64,000 nt of DNA. It comes from Actinomycetota bacterium (GTDB lineage Bacteria > Actinomycetota > Thermoleophilia > Miltoncostaeales > Miltoncostaeaceae). Positions within the stretch are counted from its first letter, which is position 1; every line of letters begins with the position of its first letter. Both the position numbers and the translations under genes were made by a program. The DNA lies in NCBI GenBank assembly GCA_016870155.1, contig VGCE01000004.1, positions 124,001 through 188,000 on the forward strand, in the 5' to 3' direction. The notes under the pieces are model-generated. The model did no database searches and was not told where the DNA came from. It was given only the letters and a program-made list of their open reading frames with translations. Below, in pieces: positions 58,157 to 64,000 of this stretch.

Positions 58157-59596
58157 TCAGCCCGCGGCGTCGAGGCGGTGCACGGCGATGAGGCTCGTGG
58201 CGCCGGGGGTGGCCACCTGCGGGCCGCTGGTGAGCACCACGCGTGATCCCTCGGGCAGCCCCAGGCCGCGCTGGGCGCGCAGCAGGCAGCGCTCCACCAG
58301 GGCCTCGATGGGCTCCTCGGGTCGCTGGTGCAGGGGCTCGGGGACGACTCCCCACTCGAGCGCCAGCTGACGCGCGACCACACCGTCGCTGCAGAGCGCC
58401 ATGATGGGCCGGCGCGGGCGGAAGCGGGCGGCGGCGCGGGCCGACCCGCCGGTCTCGGTGGGAATCACCAGGGCCGCGGCCTTGATCTCGCGGGCCAGCA
58501 GCACGGCGGCACGCATGACCGACTCGGCGGTCGTGCGGCCCTCCTCGCGGCCGACGGCGCCGCCCTCCACCACCAGCGGAGCGACGCCGTCCTGGGCATC
58601 GAGCGCGATGGCGGCCATCTGCTCGATGGTCTCGATGGGGTACCTGCCCACGGCGGTCTCGCCCGAGAGCATCACGCACGAGGTGCCGTCGATCACGGCG
58701 TTGGCCACATCCGATGCCTCGGCCCGGGTGGGCTCGGGGGCGTCGATCATCGACTCCAGCATCTGCGTGGCGGTGATCACCATCTTGCCGCGGTCGTTGG
58801 CCGCCTGGATGATGCGCTTCTGCAGCAGCGGCACGCGCGACACCCCGGCCTCCACGCCCAGGTCGCCGCGGGCGACCATGAGCGCATCGGCGGCCTCGAC
58901 GATCTCCTCGAGGTGCTCGATGGCCGAGAGCGTCTCGATCTTCGCGATGATGCGCGCCGACGATCCGAGGATCTCCCCGCGCAGCTCGCGGATGTCATCC
59001 GCGCCGTTCACGAACGACAGCGCGATGAAGTCGGCACCGGCGTCGAGGGCCGTGCGCACGTCGTCGCGGTCCTTGTCGGTGAGCGTCATGCGCCCCACCT
59101 GCGCGTGCGTGAGGAATGCCCCCTTGCGCGGCAGCGCGGTGCCGGGGATCACGCACGTGCCCACCAGGGCGCCCCTGGTGCGCTCGGCGATGGCGATGCG
59201 TGGGGCTCCGTCACCGATGACGAGCTCCGACGTTCCCGGGTCGGCGGCATCCACCACACCCGGCCAGTCGACCACCAGCGCGCCGGTGGCCCCGCGCGCC
59301 CGGGGATCGCCCACGATGCGCACCTCATCACCCTCGTCGAGGTCGGCCCGCCGCGTGGACTCGTGCAGGCGGATCTTCGGCCCCTGCAGGTCGAACATGA
59401 TCGCCACGTGGCGCCCGGCGGTGGCCGCGGCGTCTTTGGCCTGCCACGCGCGACGGATGAAGTCATTGCGCGTGCCGTGCGAGCAGTTGATGCGCACGCC
59501 GTCCACCCCGGCGCGGATCATCGCGACCAGGGTTGCCTGGTCGTCGGTGGCCGGCCCGAGGGTGGCCACGATCTTTGTGCGCCGGATCGTGCTCAT
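58157..59596 (-). CDS. pyk: Pyruvate kinase
   Basis: 479 residues from ATG 59596. RTKIVATLGPATDD, VRINCSHGT, IMFDLQGPKIRL, IIAKIETLSAIEHLEEIVEA, MVARGDLGVEAG, TATQMLESMIDAPEPTRAEA and DVANAVIDGTSCVMLSGETA are all canonical. It makes pyruvate and ATP from PEP. It ends next to the palindrome. Confidence 0.96.
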   Translation of the reverse strand: MSTIRRTKIVATLGPATDDQATLVAMIRAGVDGVRINCSHGTRNDFIRRAWQAKDAAATAGRHVAIMFDLQGPKIRLHESTRRADLDEGDEVRIVGDPRARGATGALVVDWPGVVDAADPGTSELVIGDGAPRIAIAERTRGALVGTCVIPGTALPRKGAFLTHAQVGRMTLTDKDRDDVRTALDAGADFIALSFVNGADDIRELRGEILGSSARIIAKIETLSAIEHLEEIVEAADALMVARGDLGVEAGVSRVPLLQKRIIQAANDRGKMVITATQMLESMIDAPEPTRAEASDVANAVIDGTSCVMLSGETAVGRYPIETIEQMAAIALDAQDGVAPLVVEGGAVGREEGRTTAESVMRAAVLLAREIKAAALVIPTETGGSARAAARFRPRRPIMALCSDGVVARQLALEWGVVPEPLHQRPEEPIEALVERCLLRAQRGLGLPEGSRVVLTSGPQVATPGATSLIAVHRLDAAG

Positions 59597-59668
59597 GGGG
59601 CGCGGGATGCTAGTCCCGTTCAGCGAGACACGCGTTGCAGCGGCCAACTGGGCCGCGGCCGCATCGGG

Positions 59669-60457
59669 CTACGGGCGGGCGGCCCCGACGTAGTCGTGCA
59701 GGCGCTTGGCCAGCGGGAACACCGTGACCGTCTTGCCGGTCTGCGGGGCGTGCAGCACGTTGCCGTCGCCGATGTACATGCCCATGTGGCCCAGGGTGCG
59801 GAAGAAGACCAGGTCACCCATCGCCAGCTGGTCGAACGGCACCTTGGGCAGCGCGGCCCACATGTCCCACGTGGTGCGCGGCAGCGACTTGCCGATCTGC
59901 CTGTACGAGAACATCACGAGGCCCGAGCAGTCGAACCCCGCGGGCGTGGCGCCACCCCACACGTACGGCACGCCCAGGTACTGCATGGCCACCTGCACCA
60001 CCGGCGCGTTGCTGGCCGGCGAGGGCGGCGGCTGGTCGGCGTCGGCGACGCCGCGCATCTTGATGCCGATGCGGGTGAGGAATGTGCCGTCCACGAGGCC
60101 GTTGGGCGGCATGCCCATCTTGGCCTGCAGGCGACGGATGGCCTTCTCGGTGGGCTTGTCGAAGCGGCCCGTCACCTTGATCTTCTCGCCCTTGGCGCGC
60201 AGGCGACCCTGGAACTTCTTCATGAACGACGAGCGGGTCTCGGGGCCGATGAGCGAGATCGGCGCGGGCGGGGTGGCCGGCACCGCGGCGGGTGCGCCTG
60301 CTGCGCCACCGGCGGGTGCGGGCGGCTGCGACGGCACGGGTGCCGCGGACGTGCTGGTGCCGGGCAGCGCCTCGGGCAGGGGCGACGCAGAGAGCGTGCC
60401 CGCCACCGCGAGCGGGAGCGACAGGCCGAGGAGGATTGCCACGGTGCGAGAGCGCAC
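59669..60457 (-). CDS. Secreted NlpC/P60 peptidoglycan hydrolase with PG-binding domain
   Basis: 262 residues from GTG 60457, chosen because GTGAGG lies 9 bases upstream; GTG 60472 is an alternative. Signal peptide of about 25 residues and a Pro/Ala-rich linker. A peptidoglycan-binding-1 type repeat (VTGRFDKPTEKAIRRLQAK, then GLVDGTFL) is followed by the NlpC/P60 domain with C177 in FDCSGLV, H224 in LGHMGMYIG and H236 in VLHAPQTG. It cleaves stem peptides in the cell wall. The 5' leader may be a structured regulator. Confidence 0.92.
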   Translation of the reverse strand: MRSRTVAILLGLSLPLAVAGTLSASPLPEALPGTSTSAAPVPSQPPAPAGGAAGAPAAVPATPPAPISLIGPETRSSFMKKFQGRLRAKGEKIKVTGRFDKPTEKAIRRLQAKMGMPPNGLVDGTFLTRIGIKMRGVADADQPPPSPASNAPVVQVAMQYLGVPYVWGGATPAGFDCSGLVMFSYRQIGKSLPRTTWDMWAALPKVPFDQLAMGDLVFFRTLGHMGMYIGDGNVLHAPQTGKTVTVFPLAKRLHDYVGAARP

Positions 60458-61060
60458 AACGGCGAACCTCACGGTCGGACGTGTCGCGATAACGGAGCTC
60501 CTGCTCGCCTACGAGGGCTGCGTGCCAGCGCGGGTACTCAGCGCCGTTGGTGCTTCACACGCCGCAGGGACCGTAGGCGGCATGCCCGGGCCTGCCAACC
60601 CGCATCGGTTCCGTATTACGTGCCCGGAGCATCACCGTAGGGGTGGATATCCCATTCCCATCGGCCACCCGGCCGGGACATCCCGCCCCATGCCGTTACA
60701 GGTGAAAAACCGCTCTGTGCGGGCAAATAGCGCCCGGGCACCCGGGCACCCGGGCGCGCGGGTCAGCGGGTCAACGGATCGTCGCGGCGATCTGCAGCAG
60801 GCGCTGCTGCGAGAGCGAGCTCGAGCGCAGCATCATCGTGCCGATGAGGCGGCGAGGGCGAGGACGACGAAGAGGGCTCGTCTCATGACGCGAAGAGTAC
60901 CGACTGGCGTTCACGACCGCTGAGGGCGACCCGGCGTACGGTGCCCGCATGGACCACTCGCAGGTCGTGGCACCGGACCTCTTCGACGCCATCGCGACGA
61001 TGGCGAGCACGAGGCGGGGCCGCGCGACGGGCACGCCCCGATGCTACGGGCGGGCGGGCG
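60458..61060. other. 600-bp region without a convincing gene
   Basis: It holds the long leader of the NlpC/P60 gene (minus strand), short GC-rich tandem repeats (CCCGGGCAC units near 60737-60755), and only weak short frames. A 17-codon frame from ATG 60887 on the minus strand (MRRALFVVLALAASSAR) looks like a signal peptide cut by TGA and may be a relic. I see no other gene. Confidence 0.5.
60506..60579 (-). promoter_or_regulatory. Candidate structured RNA leader of the NlpC/P60 gene
   Basis: On the minus strand an 8-bp closing helix CGCCTACG / CGTAGGCG encloses about 58 bases with further pairing (CGTG/CACG with CTG/CAG; GCGC/GCGC hairpin) and the segment GTGTGAAGC. The 3' end CTCGTAGGCGAGCAGGAG resembles the end of actinobacterial ydaO (c-di-AMP) riboswitches, which often precede cell-wall hydrolase genes. 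At 74 bases it is shorter than known ydaO elements, so identity is open. Confidence 0.3.
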
Positions 61061-62800
61061 TCAGGGTGCGCCGGCCGGGACCGCCCGGAACGCGTAGGTG
61101 CAGGCGGTGTTCACGGCGTACGGACCCCCGGGCCGGCCGCCCGGCAGGGTGGTGGCCGCTTTGGTGCACCGCTGCGACGACGCGGTGCTCAGCGCCCGCG
61201 TGACCGACAGCGTCCGGGTCCAGGTGGGGCCGGTGGCCGTGACCTTCCACGATTGCGTGGCCTGCGCGGCATTCGCGTTGAAGCTGCCGGTGGGCACCGA
61301 TGCGAAGTCGGTGTAGAGGTAGACGTTGTAGGCCTGCCCCGGCTGCAAGCCGCTCACGGTGGCCGTGAGCGACATCGGCAGGCCGGCCGGTGCGCTGCGC
61401 ATCTTGCCGTTGGCATCGCCCGGCTGCTGGCCCTCGTTATTGACGCTGCTCGCCAGGCTCACCGGCAACGCCACGGGGCCACCGGGCGTGTCGTCCGCGA
61501 TCCCCGAGATGGCCACCGCGTAGTTGCCCAGGTTCGTGGCGTTGTCGTAGATGGAGTACACCCACGGGGCGCAGGCGTTGGTGATGTTGCTGCCCGGGAA
61601 CGGGCACGCCGCGCCCTCGGCATTGGCCTGGGCCCGCGACTTCTGCACGCCGTCGAAGGTTGCGGTGTAGAGCGTCGACCCCTGCGGGTTGGTCACGGTA
61701 TTGCCGGCGCCCCAGTTGGGGGCGGGCGGCGCGAAGGGCCCGAACAGGCCGTTGTCGCCGATCGTCAGCTGGTCGGTGCCGTAGTACTTCTGCCGGTAGT
61801 CCTGGGGGTTGCCGGGGTCGTCATCCGGCACCAACGGCTGGGCCGATCCGATGCCCATCACGGGCACGATGTGGTCGTACTCCGGCTGCCCGGATCCGGA
61901 CTCCTCGAGCAGCCCGGTGTTGTTGAACATGCCGATGATCACCCGCGAGCCCGTGAGGAACCGGTTCTTCACCCACGACAGGAACACGCCGGCGTACTGG
62001 TCGCTCTGGTCCTCGTACTGCGTCGGGTCGAAGCCCTCGGCGTTGAGGCGCATGGCGGTGGCCGCCTGCTGCCACGTGCTGCCCTGCGCGGGCCATGACA
62101 GCAGCAGCTGGCTCGACGGCCGCGTCTGGTCCACGCTCGGGTTCCCGTTGGCCAACTGCCGCGCGGTCCACTGCGAGGTGTACTGGCCGAAGGTCATGCC
62201 GGCGGCGATGAACGCCGTCTCGCCGCAGTAGCCGTCGTTGGCGTTCCACTGCAGGCGCACCGGCATGGGGGATGACCGGGAGTAGGCCGGCGCCTGGATG
62301 ACCGTGTCACCGAGGCACCCGAGCAGCGTGTCGGATGCGTCCGCGCGCACGGTGTCGGTGCCCGGGCCGCAGATGATGATGTCGGCGCCCGGTCCGCCCG
62401 ACAGCTGGTCGGCGCCCGGGCCGCCGTTCACGGTGTCGTTGCCCGGGCCGCCGTTCACGGTGTCCGGGCCCGGGCCGCCGTTCACGGTGTCGTTGCCCGG
62501 GCCGCCGTTCACGGTGTCCGGGCCCGGGCCGCCGTTCACGGTGTCGTTGCCCGGGCCGCCGTTCACGGTGTCCGGGCCCGGGCCGCCGTTCACGGTGTCG
62601 TTGCCCGGCCCGCCGTTCACCGCATCGGTTCCGGGACCGGCGTTCACGACGTCGCTGCCTGCCCCGGCCGAGATCGAGTCGTTGCCGGGTCCGCCGTTCA
62701 GGGTTTCCGCTGTGCCCGATCCCGAAATGGTGGCGGCCGTGGCGGGAGCGGCCAGGGCGAGCGCGGCAAGGGTGATGAGCACTGGGGTCGGGCGACGCAT
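61061..62800 (-). CDS. Secreted RTX-repeat protein with C39-like peptidase domain
   Basis: 579 residues from ATG 62800. Signal peptide 1-23 (ends ATAA). Residues about 35-150 are RTX-type nonapeptide repeats (GGPGNDTVN, GGPGPDTVN), which in the family bind Ca2+ outside the cell. From about 180 comes a papain-like C39-type region: C192 in NDGYCGETAF, H310 in EYDHIVPVMGIG and D349 in TIGDNG. The C-terminal part (about 440-579) is beta-rich with SLTATVSGLQPGQAYNVYLY, like a fibronectin-type module. Likely a Ca2+-stabilised extracellular cysteine protease or adhesin. It is on the same strand as the split beta-propeller gene. Confidence 0.8.
   Translation of the reverse strand: MRRPTPVLITLAALALAAPATAATISGSGTAETLNGGPGNDSISAGAGSDVVNAGPGTDAVNGGPGNDTVNGGPGPDTVNGGPGNDTVNGGPGPDTVNGGPGNDTVNGGPGPDTVNGGPGNDTVNGGPGADQLSGGPGADIIICGPGTDTVRADASDTLLGCLGDTVIQAPAYSRSSPMPVRLQWNANDGYCGETAFIAAGMTFGQYTSQWTARQLANGNPSVDQTRPSSQLLLSWPAQGSTWQQAATAMRLNAEGFDPTQYEDQSDQYAGVFLSWVKNRFLTGSRVIIGMFNNTGLLEESGSGQPEYDHIVPVMGIGSAQPLVPDDDPGNPQDYRQKYYGTDQLTIGDNGLFGPFAPPAPNWGAGNTVTNPQGSTLYTATFDGVQKSRAQANAEGAACPFPGSNITNACAPWVYSIYDNATNLGNYAVAISGIADDTPGGPVALPVSLASSVNNEGQQPGDANGKMRSAPAGLPMSLTATVSGLQPGQAYNVYLYTDFASVPTGSFNANAAQATQSWKVTATGPTWTRTLSVTRALSTASSQRCTKAATTLPGGRPGGPYAVNTACTYAFRAVPAGAP
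62421..62609. repeat. 54-bp tandem repeats inside the RTX region
   Basis: Two 27-bp units alternate, differing only at GTCGTTGCC versus GTCCGGGCC: 3.5 copies of the 54-bp pair. Copies are identical at DNA level except the last unit, which shows recent slippage or conversion. Confidence 0.9.
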
Positions 62801-62931
62801 TGCACACCCCCAGGGGCACATGTCACGACCGGGCTTCCACAACATACCCGCCCTGCCCCACTGACGCACGCATTGAGGTGCTGGGGCGACACGACCGCCG
62901 CGGGAACAGGCACCGGAGGCCACGGGGCCGG

Positions 62932-63971
62932 CTACACCCGGATGGTCTCGAGCCGGAACGAGTAGGTGCCGGTGGCCGCGTAGCGCAGCCGGAACGTGAT
63001 GGTGGTGCGGCCATCCTTGGTGCTGCTGCGCAGGTTCTGCGCCACCGGGGTGACCACGTCGGTGGGCCCGCTCGGGGCGACCGAGGGCGTGGGCACGGGC
63101 GGAGGCGGCGGCCCGGGTGCGGGGTTGCCCGTGGTGATGGTCCCCACGCTCGCGGCATTCTCGTTGCTGAACCACATCACGCCCCCGTGGCCCGCCGCGA
63201 TGATGGACGGGTACGAGTTGGGGGTGATGCCCGCTGAGTACTCGGTGATCACCCCGCTGGTGGTGATGCGCCCGATCTTGTTGCCGTCGGCCTCGGCGAA
63301 CCACAGGTTGCCGTCGGGGCCCGCGGCCATGTACTGCGGCTCGGCATCGGGGGTGGGCAGGGTGTAGCTGGTGATCTGCCCCGACATGGTGATGGCGCCG
63401 ATCGCGTTGCCGGTGCCCTCCGAGAACCACATGCGCCCATCGGGCCCCTGGGCGATGCCGATGGGCACCGCGCCGGCGGTGGGGATGGTCCAGTTGCTGC
63501 CCGGGCCCGATGTCGACACGGCGGCGATGCCGCCCCCGGTGGTGGTCACCCACTGGCGGCCGTCCGGCCCCGCGGCCGACGCCCACCCGGGCGTGGCAAG
63601 CCCGCTCACCATGGTAGTGGCGCTGTTGGCAGGGTTGAGCCGACCCATATTCGCCGTGAAGCTGTAGCTCATCCACATCTGGCCATCTGGCCATCTGGGC
63701 CCGGGGCGATGCTGTTCACCAGCCCGCTGGCGGCCCCCACCGGGATATGCGCGCCCGCCCCGGCCGCGGTGAACGGAACCACCAGGTTGGATGTGTTGAA
63801 CCCCGCGTACGCGGTGCCATCCGGCCCCACGGCGATGCCGGCCGGCGACACGTTGAACGTATTGCTGGGGTATTCGGTGACCACGCCCGGGGCGCCCGCG
63901 GCCACCCCGGCACCACTCACCACGACGGTGCAGCCGGCGATTGCGGCGATCAGTCGGAGCGAGCGGGGCAT
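62932..63971 (-). pseudogene. Secreted virginiamycin-B-lyase-like beta-propeller, frameshifted by an 8-bp duplication
   Basis: The first part from ATG 63971 (signal peptide ending GVAAGA, strong Shine-Dalgarno GAGGAG) reads into SIAPGPDGQMARCG and stops at 63669. The second part, to 62932, continues in another frame at MWMSYSFTANMG. The break is at 63677-63696, where ATCTGGCC is tandemly duplicated. With one copy removed the text reads PDGQMWMSYSF, restoring one frame of about 344 residues. Propeller repeats such as GPDGRMWFSEGTGNAIG and GPDGNLWFAEADGNKIG resemble streptogramin lyase (Vgb)-type blades. A Pro-rich linker and a small beta domain end the protein. It could be inactive, phase-variable, or a sequencing error. 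Confidence 0.8.
63677..63696. repeat. 8-bp tandem duplication causing a frameshift
   Basis: ATCTGGCCATCTGGCCATCT: two and a half copies of ATCTGGCC within the propeller gene. Confidence 0.85.
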
Positions 63972-64000
63972 GGCGGTTCTCCTCAGGCGGGGGCGGGGGC

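Noticed and set aside
60949-61203. 84-codon plus-strand frame beginning MDHSQVVAPDLFDA
   Set aside because: Most of it overlaps the end of the RTX protein gene in antisense and its later part is Arg/Gly-rich shadow. The first 25 codons look plausible but cannot be supported alone.
62421-62609. CRISPR array
   Set aside because: Repeats are contiguous 27/54-bp units with no unique spacers and lie in frame within a coding region.
62298-62864. Plus-strand frame with PGPPFTVS repeats
   Set aside because: It is the mirror of the RTX repeat DNA; the minus strand gives calcium-binding repeats with a signal peptide.

Overview
The window is about 70% G+C, gene-dense and chromosomal. Almost all genes are single-copy housekeeping or respiratory genes. 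There is no phage, insertion sequence, integrase or CRISPR array. The gene set points to an actinobacterium: FbaB-type class I aldolase, TrpB2, separate CobA-HemD fusion and HemC/HemA genes, an A2-type caa3 oxidase, many GTG starts and 4-bp GTGA/ATGA overlaps. A long Bacillus-type SRP RNA suggests a deep-branching lineage such as Thermoleophilia. That placement is inferred from gene content only.

Layout. 1-1454: end of a succinate dehydrogenase/fumarate reductase operon (Fe-S subunit cut by the window edge, then a CCG-domain subunit). 1582-5543: a GNAT-like protein, a TPM-like membrane protein, then asd and lysC on the minus strand. 5971-8884: large SRP RNA, dnaX, ybaB and recR. 8905-11471: PAS/LuxR regulator, decayed sedolisin gene, K+-channel-like protein and three tRNAs (Val, Ser, Ser). 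11618-16811: 1-Cys peroxiredoxin, DUF429-like protein, ASCH protein, cut-off Nudix, aldolase, a novel triple-repeat small protein, rsgA and pyrE. 16890-22277: Nfu-N protein, trpB2, a two-component system, tRNA-Phe and a glycosyltransferase.

23820-39468 is one minus-strand block with very tight spacing. It joins tetrapyrrole synthesis (hemA, hemC, cobA-hemD, precorrin-2 dehydrogenase), cytochrome c maturation (ccmA-D), a UbiA prenyltransferase, and the terminal oxidase (ctaC, ctaD, ctaE, ctaB plus a lipoprotein cytochrome c). Heme supply, heme export and ligation, and the enzyme that uses the heme are therefore encoded together. CtaD carries an unusual cytosolic C-terminal extension of about 280 residues with two stress-protein-like repeats.

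39543-44483 is an overlapping FAD-oxidoreductase/glcD/glcE/glcF operon. 44511-50371 holds an FkbM methyltransferase and a cell-surface O-acylation cassette (acyltransferase-3 plus three SGNH-type proteins). 50466-53065 holds two nitroreductase-fold proteins. 53600-59596 holds an acyl-CoA dehydrogenase, two methyltransferases (one broken by TGA codons), a class III aminotransferase, a Gdx/SugE exporter and pyruvate kinase. 59669-63971 encodes three secreted proteins: NlpC/P60 hydrolase, RTX-repeat C39-like protein, and a beta-propeller split by an 8-bp duplication.

Non-coding highlights: two copies of a long palindromic repeat with identical arms but different cores, each at a convergent gene junction; a clear bidirectional terminator at 53107-53134; and two genes whose best start appears to be ATC placed 5 nt after a strong Shine-Dalgarno sequence.
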